Positions 23,941-35,611 of a stretch of DNA of 64,000 bases are shown here, piece after piece (within the stretch, counting starts at the first letter, position 1; every line of letters starts with the position of its first letter). Under the pieces are notes generated by a model. It made no database searches and was not told where the DNA came from. It saw nothing but the letters and a program-made list of their open reading frames with translations. Origin of the DNA: Apiosordaria backusii (taxonomy: Eukaryota > Ascomycota > Sordariomycetes > Sordariales > Lasiosphaeriaceae). The stretch covers positions 2,046,001-2,110,000 of the forward strand of contig JAUKTV010000002.1 in assembly GCA_030549205.1 (NCBI GenBank), given 5' to 3'. The position numbers were made by a program, and so were the translations under genes.

Positions 23941-24312
23941 CTACGCACTCTGTGTGTTCTTCATCGACTCTGCATCTTCGCCGGCTTCTTGCATCTCCCC
24001 CCCCTTCCAAGTCAGGAACCCCAACAACTCCAGCGAATCATCCCGCTCCTCGCCCAATGCCACCGACGGTCCCTTTCGCTTGTGAAATGGAAACTCAAAC
24101 GCGGCTTTAATGCGGAGCGTCTCAGGGTCAACTACCGGTACGACGTTGTATTGTGAGCAGTCACCGTGGCAAAAGACATCCTCCTCACCGTCTTTTGCCT
24201 CCGACTCCTTGCAGGCCGACCCGTCATTCCTCTCCATGATTTGCAAGACACGATACGGGGGGATTACGATCCCTGATGGTCCACCAAGGCGTTTGGATTT
24301 GAGTGCTTTCAA
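23941..24312 (-). pseudogene. APH-type kinase remnant
   Basis: Minus-strand fragment of about 123 codons containing LGGPSGIVIPPYRV, then FCHGDCSQYNV (the HGDxxxxN catalytic loop of aminoglycoside/choline-kinase-like phosphotransferases), VDPETLRIKA and GPSVAL near the end. The DWE(Y)-type metal-binding segment expected after the beta strand is missing and replaced by EFPFHKRK. No N-terminal kinase lobe is present upstream. It looks like the 3' part of a fungal APH-family gene with an internal deletion. Confidence 0.6.
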
Positions 24313-24530
24313 CGTTGCCCAGCATCAAGGCCGGCACAGACCAGAATCAGTTGGCACGGGCCAGATACCAGCTGTGCACACGCCAGAAAACCAAGACTTC
24401 TGCCCCTGTTCTCCCCCCTGCCCTCACCGAAATCCCAATCGAGTAATTGCAGGTACAGTGTATACGGTACCATAAAAGCTCCAGCGTTCCTCGAACCTGA
24501 AAAGATACACACACCGAAAGGACTTCTACC

Positions 24531-24622
24531 ATGCCTTCCGAGGTCATTGCCTGCAAGAACTGCGGGAGAAAGTATCCAGCACCCAAGGCAAGTGTCCATC
24601 ATGCGACAAGGACCCTGCCTAG
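24531..24622 (+). pseudogene. Tiny zinc-ribbon-like ORF, one-base frame break
   Basis: An ATG in good context starts MPSEVIACKNCGRKYPAPK. One missing base near 24593-24595 separates it from a frame reading GKCPSCDKDPA then TAG at 24620. Joined, the two CxxC knuckles would form a complete short zinc ribbon of about 30 residues. As sequenced, the first frame runs on without the second CxxC. Too short to be certain. Confidence 0.3.
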
Positions 24623-25613
24623 CGCAAAGAGGGCAATAGCAGCGGGGAAAATAGCGGTGGCCAAGGGTACACTATGACCGAAACCTTGCATGCTTACTTT
24701 TCTTGAATATTTGTTACGTGTACGAGGTGGGACACCACTGGTATACACTACATAGTGTGCGCGGGTAGCAGCTTCAGGTGCCGGCCTTAATACATATGTA
24801 CAAGTCTGTTGATATCGGCACCTTTCTTTTGCTTTGTGCACCGTGCGGATGATCCCCCACGGCAGGCAAAGCCAAGAACGGGAAAAGCGCCCGACTGTTC
24901 ATGTCTTCAGCCGTGCCTTCAACGTTTCCAGGTTGTCACATTCTGGGATGCTTGCTATCACTGTCTTGCTTTTGTTTGAATATCAGACCCACCCCACATG
25001 AAACTTTTCTTTCTTTTTTTCTTCTCCTGGGTTACATCTGAAGGACAGAAAGCTTGCCAACGAACATGTTCCCCTGCACGGAGTAACCGGCACTCATATT
25101 CGCTTAAACCGCCAACCACCAAACCCCTGAATGGCGCCAACACCCGTTTGATTCCCGAAACAGTGACAAGAGCCAGGCGCCATCGAGGTCACCGAGGACC
25201 CGAAAACCTGGTCGAAATTTGCCCGCCTTCGCTCTGGTTTGGTGGATGCTGATCAAGTCAACGGTTGAGGCTGGGCCTTCCGGGCTTCCGGAAGCATGGA
25301 CAGAAACCGGTATGTCGTATTCCTTCCTGACTGAATTTCTTATTTTGATGATCTTTTTCTGAGTTTTGCCATCAAGTATTTCCGGGCGTGGTCTCAGGGG
25401 CGGCTGCGAGTCTTCGGAAACACAGTCCTATATGCAAGGAAAGCCTCAAGTTCGAGATATATGACTGTTGAAGAGTGCAGCCCACCACATCCATGATCCT
25501 TGGGCAAGAGAAGAGCACCTCACGAACACGATAAATACTCCTTGTTGGGCACCGAGCCGCGACTCTGCTTCTAGGCACCACCAACTCAACATTGACTGCG
25601 GCAGTTCTTCATC
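24623..25613. other. Intergenic
   Basis: Promoter space of the membrane-protein gene at 25614; nothing else is recognised. Confidence 0.4.
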
Positions 25614-27024
25614 ATGACCTTCGGAGGTGATGGCCCATGGACCGTGTCCGTCATGTGGTTAGTCACAGCTCTAACGTTTGTCTTCGTGATCCTCCGCATC
25701 TACACGCGAGCGTTCGTGGTGGAAAGCTACGGCATTGACGACCACGTTTACAACTTTGCCTTTGTGAGCCCTTCCTTTCGAGACGACTTCCCGCGGCACT
25801 GCAACTGACTTCTAACACTACTTGAACAGATCCTACTACTATGCTACACCATCATGACAACCATCGCAGCCCAACACGGCTTCGGCCAAAACATGTGGGA
25901 CATACCAGACATCGAAGACCTCGTCCAAGCCATCTTGTTCGAAGCCATCGGCCAGACCTTTGCTGTGGTGGGCATGGCTGTGGCGAAATGGTCACTGGGG
26001 CTCTTCTTGCTGCGTCTTGTCACGCAGAAGTGGCACAAGGTGGCCATCTGGGCTACGATGGGGAGTTTGATGGCGGCTTCCATCTCGGTGTGCTTTGTGT
26101 TTTGGCTGCAGTGCTCGCCACCGGCGTATCTGTATGACAGACGGATTCCAGGGGGGTATTGCTACATCAACACTACGCCGGTTTCCCTCACGTTGTGCAG
26201 TACGTTATTCCCCCCGGCGCACACCTGGGAATCTTTGGACTGACCTGCTTCACCAGTTCTTTGCGTCGTCGCCGACTTCTTCTTCGCCATCTTCCCCTGG
26301 GTCTTCCTCTGGAAGCTCCAAATGAACCAGCGGGAGAAGTATGTTATCGCAGCGAGTATGAGTCTTGGCTTGATAGCTGGTGCATGCGGCATTAAGCGCA
26401 CCATCGAGGTTCCCAATCTGTCAAGCGAAAACTACCTGAGTAAGCCACACCTACCCGACCTTTTTATCTTGAAGATAGGTAGCTAACGGTCCCTAAACAG
26501 AGGACACAGTAGGCCTCATCGTCTGGTCCGCCGCCGAAATCGCCATCACCATGATCTGCATCGGCGTCCCCGTCGTCCGCCCCCTCTACAAAGGCTTCCT
26601 CGACAAGCTCACCTCCCGCGGCTCCCGCGGCGGGACCTCTGGCTACCAGAAGCAAACACCCAACGGCCCTCGGTATGGGCTCAAGACAATTGGCGGAAGC
26701 ACCATGCCTAGAGGCAGCCGGTGGGACACGGACGCAACAGATACAGAAGTAGATGATGAACAGGCCAAAGCTGCCAAGGAGAGGCTGAAGGAGATGAAGC
26801 TGGGAATGAATGGACCTTTTTCGCATGCTAAGGCCGTTGGAGGGAGGAGCATGCCGGATAATAGGAGTGATGAGGAGATCTTGGGGGAGGAGTATCGGGC
26901 GGAGGTGAATAACAACAAAACGGGGGGTGATGTGGAGGATGGTAGGGGGAATGGGAACATTCAGGTTGTGGAAACTTGGACGGTTGATCGGTCGTCGCCT
27001 GTTGGGTCGAGGGGGAGGTTCTGA
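25614..27024 (+). CDS. PTH11/rhodopsin-like fungal integral membrane protein
   Basis: Four exons: 25614-25763, 25830-26199, 26257-26439 and 26501-27024, giving 408 residues. Seven hydrophobic helices fill the first 290 residues, with landmarks of the fungal rhodopsin-domain (PTH11-related) family: LRIYTR and GIDDHVY after helix 1, FGQNMWDI, the FEAIGQTF helix, and CVVADFFFAIFPW. The extracellular N-terminus is short and there is no CFEM domain. The last 130 residues are a hydrophilic, charged cytosolic tail. Family members are thought to act as surface sensors. The ligand is unknown, and no G-protein motif can be read from sequence alone. Confidence 0.88.
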
Positions 27025-27939
27025 GTCGTTGGGTATCACCAGCATGCTGGCGTGCGCTGGTCATCATGTCACACAAGATACCATATTTCCTTAGGTTTAC
27101 TTGAGCTTTGTCATTGCTAGATTCGGCCAATTAGAGAATTGCGGTCACAACTGGCGTTCAATGCTGTTGGTTGGACCAAGACGTTGATGACATAATTGGG
27201 AGCAATCAACAAACTCCACGGCGCCGGAGGATCGATTTCGCCATGATGCCCGAAATGGTGACAAAATAGGTACTGGGCGCCCACGTGTTGTGGTCCCACA
27301 ACTGAAGGCCAGATGTGAGGTCAAATATAATATTGATATTGATCGATGGAGGACTTCAATAGAATACAGGCATTGTTTGCCCTTTTGAATCCCAATCCCA
27401 CCTGCGGACCTCCACGCTAAATTAAACAGAACGCCGTAAACCCCAAGTGTTAGTACGCTTATTTAGAATTCCTCCGCATAATCCATGGTGTTAAGCCGAC
27501 CTGTGACCGGCTAAGGTTATGACTCAGCCCACCTTAGCCCAGGGCACTGACCCATAACACCACGGAGCGTCAGGAGACTGTAAGAAGGACAAACGGTCCG
27601 ATTCTTATGAACTGTAGTGGGAAGACGGCAGGGGTGTCGGAGGGCCACGGACCTCACGGATGAAGTGAACCAATATGATTCCGGAGTTGGCCCATGCTGT
27701 TGAATCATGACATACTCAAGCCGAGCTCACATTAGTCATCCCAGTTCTATCCGCCTTCTCGTCGGAAATGATTCAATGATGGCCCACGATGTTAGTAGAG
27801 AAATCTGCCCTGCTGATGGATTCCAAGACAGAAGTTGTGCTGACCTCGAGATCCCGAGTTCCTACATAAGGGGTGCGGACTGCCCACCGTTGAACAACGA
27901 ATCATCTCATCCACGTCACCAACCTCTTCAACCCTGGCC
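27025..27939. other. Intergenic
   Basis: No supported gene; the last 150 bases form the leader of the hydrolase gene. Confidence 0.4.
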
Positions 27940-29169
27940 ATGGCGAAGCTTCTATTCTTTCTCTCTGCCCTCCTGGGCATCCTCACCACCTTGACCTCAG
28001 CCCAATCTTCCCCCTTTGAACTCGTCACCCTCGTCAAGATCGACTACACCCGCTCCGAACTAGCCGAGCACTACCACCGTCTGGACATCACCTACAAAAC
28101 CGTCAACACAACCGCCATTAAAACCGCTGTTCTCGTCCCGAAAGCGCTCGCCGCATCCAAGAAGAAGACCGACGCGCCGGTTGTGGTGCATTTACACGGC
28201 GGCGGTCTAATCATGGGAACCAACCTTGAGCCCGCGTGGATATCTGACTGGTAAACATTCCCCCCATATTGTTTTTGTATCATCACTGACCCTCTTCATG
28301 ACAGGCTGGTCCAACTCCCCCTAGCCTCAAACGCCATCCTCGTCTCCCCTCTGTACCGCCTCCTCCCCGAATCCACCGCCCTTGAGACGCTAGACGACAT
28401 CTCCTCTTTTTGGTCCTGGCTTCACTCTTCCCTCCCAGCTCTCATTGCGTCCCACTACCCCAGGATTAAACCCAACCTTAACCAGATCCTCACCGTGGGG
28501 GAGTCAGCAGGCGGCTACCTCGCTCTTCAGTCTGCACTCTTATTCCAAGACAAAGCCAAGATTAAAGCGGTTATTGCTCAATACCCCGCCATCTGGCCCG
28601 ATCTCGAAGCGTGGAAGTCCATCCCTGTTCCTGATCCAACCAGTGAGGTGGTTATCAAAGCTAATCGAATTGTCGATGAGTACCTCGGGAACTTGACTGG
28701 GACGGAGATCAGAATTGACAGTCCCTTCCCTGACCGTGGGGAGCTGATAGAGGCGGGGTTGGTCAGTGGGCGGGGTTTTGAGCTTGGGGGGAATGAGACG
28801 GTGTTGGTAGGGGCTGGGTTGGGGTATGCGTTGAATGTTTCGAGACAGTGGGGAGACAAGCTGCCGGGGATATGGGTTATTCAGGGGGAGGATGATGGGA
28901 TGGTTGCGAAGGAAGGGACGGAGGAGTTTATTGCTAGGTTGAAGGGGGTTCATGAGGAGGTGGAGGTGAAGTACACGCTGAAGAAGGGGATTCATGGGTT
29001 TGATGCATTGTATGGGTTGGATAAGCCTTGGGTTGGGGAGGGGTTGAGGTGGGTGAGGAGATTTTGGCTGGGGGGGCAGGAAGGAGTAATAGGATGGGTG
29101 GACAAGGTGTTTGAAGGTTGGGTGTGTACCGGGCAGGAAGAGAGCCTTATTGGGAAAGGGAAGCTTTGA
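27940..29169 (+). CDS. Secreted alpha/beta hydrolase
   Basis: Two exons, 27940-28250 and 28305-29169, with intron GTAAAC..ACAG, giving 391 residues. Signal peptide at residues 1-21. The fold is that of the abhydrolase_3/carboxylesterase group. HGGG (86-89) supplies the oxyanion hole, GESAGG carries the nucleophile Ser171, and GEDDGMV and GIHGFD near the C-terminus carry the acid and histidine. Likely an esterase or lipase acting outside the cell or in the secretory path. The second half shows strong G-for-A codon preference unlike the first, a common sign of a relaxed 3' region in this genome. Substrate not predictable. Confidence 0.88.
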
Positions 29170-29368
29170 GGGCAATGCCAATGTGTTCTGAGTAGTAGGT
29201 ATAGAAGGTATACTCGTAGAGGTATATCAACAGCTTTCCTGTCTTTGCTCTGGATCTCCATCGTTTGGATTGGTGGCTCCTCCGTCCTCAGCTGCTAATG
29301 ACTCCGGTCTCTTCTTTGCAGTCGGCGAACCCTATGATATCCCTGCGTCTTTTTATTCCTTTGTGCTC

Positions 29369-30088
29369 TTAGTGTCTTTTCTTTTGCACAAGCCGCCTAA
29401 CGCTACTAAACGATGAGCTGGTCTGTTGTTGGACCACAGATACGTTCCCGTTTTCTTCTGATTCTGATGCTTTGCTCTGGGATTTTGACTGCTGTTGAGA
29501 TGCGTTCTTTTCATTGATACCCGCATGATTAGGCTCCTTCCGCAGGATCCGGCGGAATCTAGATCTCGTCTTTTCTGTCTCTGACTGCCGTACCCGAGTT
29601 TGCTGACGCGTCACCACATTGGACTGAACCTCCACCACAGACGTGGTAGACTCGGCTGTCTTCTCCTCACGTGCCTTCCCCTCGGGTGCCTTCCCCTCCT
29701 CAGGTTCAGCGTTGGGGTCGGTAAGAGTGAGTGTTCGCGCTCTGCATCCAAAACAAGACCCCAAATAAGTGCAAGCAAGCCAAGTCTTGGCCTCTTGGGG
29801 ACTTGAGAAGATTATTTGGGTTCCTTCGTTTTCCACCCTGCATTTCTTGGGGATGCTTAGGGAGACTTCGAGACTACCAGAACTCCACGTTGCTAGGCTC
29901 GCCCCGTGCATATGCTTGACGCTCTGAGAATACTCTCTCGCTTTTTCGCTGGAAGGGAACGTGACTTTGACTTTGACTTCTTTTCCGACTTCCGAGATTT
30001 CGGTGACTTGCTTTGGATCGGGGCTGTCGGGCGTGGTGGGTGGTGACGCAGTGTTCAGCTGTACTCCCGTTAAGGCGGGGGCCGCCAT
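29369..30088 (-). CDS. Unrecognised protein, paralogue A of a pair
   Basis: Single exon, 239 residues, no signal peptide. The first 125 residues form an alpha/beta-looking domain with alternating strands (KVKVTFPSSEKAREY, then SLEVSLSIPKK and TQIIFSSPQEAKTWL). The rest is a basic, Gln/Ser/Glu-rich tail ending in RRLVQKKRH, possibly a nuclear signal. The N-terminal domain is clearly related to the protein at 31713-32195: both share FPSxxxAxxY, a Gly-Ser-x-x-Val/Leu strand, an I(I/V)F strand with A-x-x-WL, and a CF(G/R)-x-(R/K) turn. The family is not known to me. It lies on the opposite strand to the intervening DUF6594 gene. Confidence 0.75.
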   Translation of the reverse strand: MAAPALTGVQLNTASPPTTPDSPDPKQVTEISEVGKEVKVKVTFPSSEKAREYSQSVKHMHGASLATWSSGSLEVSLSIPKKCRVENEGTQIIFSSPQEAKTWLACTYLGSCFGCRARTLTLTDPNAEPEEGKAPEGKAREEKTAESTTSVVEVQSNVVTRQQTRVRQSETEKTRSRFRRILRKEPNHAGINEKNASQQQSKSQSKASESEENGNVSVVQQQTSSSFSSVRRLVQKKRH

Positions 30089-30619
30089 GATGCCTGGACG
30101 GTGCTTGAAAAAAGATTTAGATGAGCGGGAAAAGGTAAGGAAAATACCTAAGGTCAGTTGGCTTCACATAGAATTTTAGATGGCGAGGTTGAACACGTCC
30201 TCCCAAGAATCATATAGAATAAAACGACTAGAGCAAAGGTAGGTTAGGTAATAAAGACAGAGGTGAACCTGCAGGTATCTGCCTATTATATCTGCCTTGT
30301 CGCAATAGCTGCACTCTACTGCAAGCTTTCGGTTGGTAGTCCTATCATACTGTCTGCTTACCGAGAAAGCTGCAATCCCGCCACCTTCATGCGTCGCCAA
30401 GCCACTAGAACGAATGTGAAGAAAACCACAATGGTGAGCTGGAGGTCTATTGGGACTTCCTCGCGACCCACAGTATCTACCCACTTAGTTGGTCAAAATG
30501 TGCCTGAATCCGTAGTACCAGAGACGTCCTTGACCTGGCAGTCGAGTTGGCTTGTTGTCATTTTTCTTTTTGCAATAGGCGGCGGGTTTACTGCGACAAA
30601 CCATCGTTGAGATCTCGAA
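30089..30619. other. Intergenic
   Basis: A 115-codon frame here begins with a non-ATG codon and shows no domain, so it is not called. The region probably holds the promoters of both divergent neighbours. Confidence 0.4.
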
Positions 30620-31474
30620 ATGACGCAAACCGAAGATGATCTGGAGGGCCTCAAGCTCGACGATCCGGCCGAATGGATCAGTGAGAAGTATCGGCGAAAC
30701 CTGATACGACCAGTCGAGGAATGGGTGCCTATTTGGAGCTCAAAGCCCGCATCGACTCTCGAGTCAAAGAGCTACCGCATAAGCGTGGCAGAACTTCAGC
30801 GCATGCGTATGCAGCGACTTCAGATCAAACTTGTAGGAGTGGCCAAGAGAATCTATGATGGCTCTGACGACGACAAGGAGTGGGATTCCTGGTCCAAAAC
30901 TCTTAGTGAATATGGTGAGCTGCTGGCCGACCCTTGTGATAACTAAGTTACGTTACCAGGCCAATGCTGAATCGCAACAAATGCAGTCAACGCAGTTCAA
31001 GAACACGACTATATGGAGCAGCGTGGAGGGGGGACGAGGGACCCATTCCTCATCTCAGGAGAGCGGTATATGGATCGAGAGGTTCTCAAAAAAGCTTTGA
31101 GCAACTTTGAACTTCTGCCCGAAGATAATCGGAAACCATTGTTATTAACCTGGCAATCAAAAGCATTTCCCCCTGTCTCCACTAGGGGAGACAACCGACT
31201 GTCGAAACTTATCACCCGGATAGGCATTGCTGCTGTGGGCACTGCGTTTCTGATTGTTCCTATGTGGTTACTGATATGGGTTTTCTGGGGAGACATTTGG
31301 GCAGCGCTCTGGTTAACGACTGTCTTTGTGGCTGCATTTGGTGTGTTGATGGCTTGTGTACTACAAGATAATATCGCAGTTCTCTCGGCGTCAGCGGCCT
31401 ATGCGGCCGTGTTGGTAGTCTTCGTCGCACTTATCGCCGAACAGTCTCGCGCTGCACCTGAACTTGAGACATAG
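30620..31474 (+). CDS. DUF6594 membrane protein
   Basis: Two exons, 30620-30914 and 30987-31474, with intron GTGAGC..GCAG and phase kept, giving 260 residues. The layout fits DUF6594, a fungus-specific family. A helical soluble part has AELQRMRMQRLQIKL, then EHDYM and RDPFLISGERYMD. Next comes a short linker with STRGDNRLSK, and then three hydrophobic helices (about residues 170-250) including FLIVPMWLL. The function is unknown; the shape suggests a membrane-anchored sensor or scaffold. Both flanking genes are paralogues of each other and run on the other strand. Confidence 0.85.
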
Positions 31475-31712
31475 CCGTCATAGGAATCGACTTTGTTGTT
31501 GTCTTGCAAGACCCGAGACTGATCACCGTTTGATACGGAATAGGTATCAATACACCCTAGTAAGAGTGAGAATATGCACCTATGTACCAAGCTTTGAGAC
31601 CGGCATAGTTACACATATGTAGGTATTTCTTATACATACAATGGCCAGCACTCCCAATCTTAACCACCTGCAATTTTGTAAACATCCGCGTCATACTATT
31701 CCCTCATATATG

Positions 31713-32195
31713 CTAAACTATGGCCTTGCTCCACCGTTTCAGACCCTTCAAGCTCCCAGACCAACCCGTCTTCTCCTCACTCGAACCCGCTCCCTCCCCT
31801 TCCATTTCCGACCAGTTAACACCCCTTAAACCAACTACGTCTTTAAGCCACAGTGTCTTCTGTTTCTGCCTAAAACAGCGTTCTAGCCTCGTGCGTAACA
31901 GCCACTCGCTAGCATGCGCGCGTTTGTTGAAGACAATCCCCAGCCGGCCCTTGAGTGTGACATGGCTGGCTTCTGTGAGGTCAAGGTACACCTGAGATCC
32001 GCGTTTAACAGCTCGGTTGGTGAATTGTATGCAGTCAAAGTAGGACTTGGCTTCGACGTCGGATGGAAAGGAGATGAGAATGCGTCGTGAGCCTTGGTCG
32101 AGTACCAATTGGATGTTGTATTCTGGCTTTTCGTACAGTGCTGGCTGGTCTGTTTGGCTAGAGGGAGGTAGTTGCGCTGTGTCGGTTGAATTCAT
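31713..32195 (-). CDS. Unrecognised protein, paralogue B of a pair
   Basis: Single exon, 160 residues, from the ATG at 32195. It matches the N-terminal domain of the 29369-30088 protein: RRILISFPSDVEAKSY aligns with the VTFPSSEKAREY strand-helix, LGIVFNKRAHASEWLL with IIFSSPQEAKTWL, and ERCFRQKQKTLWL with GSCFGCRARTLTL. The tail is shorter and ends in Trp/Lys-rich residues. No known domain, signal peptide or membrane helix. The two genes arose by an old duplication and now flank a DUF6594 gene. Confidence 0.7.
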   Translation of the reverse strand: MNSTDTAQLPPSSQTDQPALYEKPEYNIQLVLDQGSRRILISFPSDVEAKSYFDCIQFTNRAVKRGSQVYLDLTEASHVTLKGRLGIVFNKRAHASEWLLRTRLERCFRQKQKTLWLKDVVGLRGVNWSEMEGEGAGSSEEKTGWSGSLKGLKRWSKAIV

Positions 32196-32808
32196 GATGA
32201 TCCGGCACAAAGCAGAGTGGGGTGGTGATCAGATTCAGGCTTTTGAGAAATGAGAAACTTGGTAGATGCTGGGCTCAGTGAAAATTCCGTTATCAAAAAA
32301 CATGTGGCACCTATGCAGAGGAAAGATAGGTATTGGAGGGTTTGGAGATCTTACCACTTCTTCTGCTGAAATTAGCTGAGGCCGCCGTGGCTGAATGTTG
32401 CAAGGAACCTGGAAGCTGAAGTCTTAGACCCATTTCTCGCAAGAGACTAGTGGTGGCGCTGCCAATTTGGTGGCGCTGCCTAAATACTAATACTAATAAG
32501 CTGTATTTTGGGAATCCATCTGCACAATTTCAGGGCAGCATATTTTATTGGCGTAGCCAGTCAGTTTTCGGTATGAACTCTTGCCAGCAGGGCAATTTTA
32601 GATGTGGGAGGTACGGTTTGTGGGTAAAGATTCAGGGATTCAGGGGCTAAACTCCACTTGGCTTGGCTTGGCTTGGTTGACTGAGCAACCAAAACAGCCC
32701 CCAGAAGGCCATCGCATTCGGTTCAACCGGTAGGACTCATTGGCACTCCCGTCGAGCCTGCAAGGAAACCTATGAAGAACGCATCTTGAATGGCTAAGAG
32801 CTACCCTG
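32196..32808. other. Intergenic
   Basis: No gene seen. A short (TTGGC)4-like repeat lies at about 32658-32677. Confidence 0.4.
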
Positions 32809-34842
32809 TCAATCATATATCTGTGGGAGCTCCATAAGATCCCAGTACTCACCAAAGCTTGAAACACAGGTATCACCAATGCTCCTACCCCTAGCTTCTC
32901 TCCTCGTAAAGCCATTACCCATGAACAGGAATCTATTCGGCCTGTTCGGCACCCCATTTTTAGCTTGCACCAAGCGACCACCGGTGTAATCGAACTTATA
33001 GTCCTCCCACCTAGGATATCTCATCATCTCCACAAAATGAAACGCACTCCCGGGATAGATACCAATCACCTTCCCTCCTCCATCATTCTCCCCGTTTCCA
33101 GCCCTCTTATACCAGCTCCGACATCCTTCCGTCCACATACTGCCCCTTAAATACGCCTGCGTATGCTCATTATACTCGTCCATCACATCTTGTCGAATCT
33201 CCATGCTCCGTATGCCTTGTGTCTGCAGCTTCCTCAAGCACTTGTAGATATACATTCCTTGAGCCTGGATGGCCTGCACCAGTCCTCCATTGGCAACGGG
33301 AGAGTTTGGTCCCAGAAACATAAAGTAGTTCGGAAACCGAGAGACCGTGGTGCCGAGGTAGCACTCCGGGTCGCTACCACCATCGCCATGACCGCAACCC
33401 CACCGCTCGGCAAGGCTCGCCCCCTTTCGCCCTACAAGGTCAAAAGAGGGAATATATGCCGCTTCGTATCCAGTGGCGCATATCACAACGTCGAACTCTC
33501 TCTCTTCCTTTTGTTCTTCCCTTGCCATGTGTGATAGCATGATCCCCCGCTCTGTGAACGCTTCGATAGAGGTTCCATGACCAGTCTCAGAGCTGTTTGG
33601 CTTTCGACCGACAAAGACGCAGTTCACGCTATCGTTCAACAGCGTTTCCAGGAAGTCTTTGCTAGGCGTCACTCGTCTGCACCCAACCGAAAACTTCGGG
33701 ATCAGCCGTTCGGCGATCTTTCTTCCCTTTTCTGACGTCCCAACTTGAAGCCGGTCCTCCATACTCTTTCGGCATGCTTCTTGTGTTTCGGCACGGGGGG
33801 ACCGGCCACCCCCTGACGCTTTGAACGTAGCGTTGCGCTCGTCGGTTAGGCCACGGCGGTGGGCGAGAAGAGACCCAGGGTTGGTCTTGAATGTGAGCTG
33901 TGTTGAAGCGAGATAGCTGTTGCTTTCGTCCACGAGTTGGTTGCATGATGGGGAAGGTTGTGAAGGAGGTGCTGTGATCCAGGTTGGAGAGCGAGCAAAA
34001 AGCGTGATAGATTCGGCCACTGTTTGACGAACAGTCAGAATCGGGGCTTGGCAATTGCGGAGTGGAGTTCGGAACCTGCCTTTCGCAACTTCTGGGAGTA
34101 CCTGTACACCTGACGAACCGATTCCAATGATCGCCACCTTCTTGTCTGTCACATCTATCGACTCATCCCAAAGAGCGGAGTGGACGAGCTGTCCTTGAAA
34201 GCGGTCCATCCCATCTATCTTGGGCCATTTTGGATTCCTGCATCACCGACAATTAGTAGGTACTCATCGTGGTACCGTGGCTGTCAGTTTAAAGATGAAC
34301 TGACTGAAGGAACCCTGTCGCATTCACCAGGACATTACACCAGTCTTCAAGCTCGATGCCTTTGGTCATATCCAAGACCTTGATGTGCCACTGCCCAGCC
34401 TCTTCGTTCCACATCGCACTTGTGACTTTGTGCCTGTACTTGAAGTACTTCTCACAGTCGTACTTTGCTGCTGTGTCCTTGAGGTAGTGGTGGATGCTGG
34501 GGGCGGTGGCATAGTAACTAGGCCAACATGGATTGGGGCAGAAGCTGTAGTTGTAGATGTGAGCCGGCGTGTCACACTGACATCCAGGATATCTAAAAGG
34601 TAACGCCGTGCTGTGTTAGCTTCTAGAGAACGTGGTAATGGGAGTAAAGCCTACCTGTTGACCAGCCATTTGCCTCCAAGATCGCCATTCATCTCGTAGA
34701 CCTGGTATTCAAGATTCTCGTCCTGCATCTTTTGAGATATAATGATGGATAGGAGCAAGCCTGAATAGCCAGCGCCGATGCACACGAGGCGAAAAGGTCG
34801 AGGGGAACCCAAAGGGAGTTCTTGGATCCTGTAACCATTCAT
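32809..34842 (-). CDS. Baeyer-Villiger-type flavin monooxygenase
   Basis: Three exons on the minus strand: 34842-34655, 34592-34314 and 34237-32809, all in phase, giving about 631 residues. The FAD Rossmann motif GAGYSG is near residue 24. The Baeyer-Villiger fingerprint FxGxxxHxxxW is exact (FQGQLVHSALW). A second glycine motif, GIGSSG, binds NADPH, and CATGYE follows later. Such enzymes insert oxygen next to ketones or hydroxylate nitrogen or sulfur, usually in secondary metabolism or ketone breakdown. A stretch after VLPEVAK (about 24 residues) looks like an insertion and might hide an intron, though no clean splice pair was found. The adjacent PF11951 regulator may control it. Confidence 0.88.
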
Positions 34843-35611
34843 TGGTGATGTAATGCTGTTCAGTGCGTGTGGTTGAGGCTGTGTCGGCGTTTGATGAATG
34901 TTTTTGGACAGGCCAGGTGTGGCAGGTTGGTTGATACCCTGTACTCTCTCTTGTGGACGGAGCCTGAGTCTGCTGCCAGAACCCAAACCATTTATGCATC
35001 CATATTCCCGCAAACCCCAAACCGTTGAGGCGAGAAGGCTCCAACTTGAACCTGCCCACGAGCGCAATGAGACCGTAAAAATGAGGCTCAAAGTCCTTCA
35101 CAGGTTCACAAGCTGCCCCGGGAAGCTCCATCATCCCATGCTCGGCATGGGTCTTTCACTCAATCTGCAAAAATGTCCAACGTGATCGACATGAAAGACT
35201 CAATTTGGCGGTCCACAGAGCCTCAACTTCCCAAGGCTCTGGAACATCGGTTCTGATTTGCCAGAAACATATTGTTTGCCCCCGCGCATATCTGCACAAG
35301 TGGGTATGACAAAGCTACACCGGCTCTCGAAAGGGTGTCGTCGGCTTCAACCGAAGGCAAGGCTCTGAAAGAATCAAGAATCTGCTTCCAGTCAGGATGT
35401 TATTATAACGTAAGAGAATGGTGCGCCATCTCAGTCAAGAGATGAGCTGATTTGATGGTAAGCAACTCACCTCCTTCATTTCACCCGACGAAGTACCGGT
35501 GTGCCAAGTAAAGTGGTATTGGTGTGTTGCCGCAAAAGAAGTGTGGTTGACAGCGACGACTGCTACTATCGGTCAGATGTATCAAGGCCAGTCACCAGGC
35601 ATGGCCACTCC
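34843..35611. other. Intergenic between monooxygenase and regulator
   Basis: Promoter space of the monooxygenase. No further gene supported. Confidence 0.4.

Noticed and set aside
30263..30610. 115-codon frame between paralogue A and the DUF6594 gene
   Set aside because: Starts with GTG, has no domain and overlaps the likely promoters.
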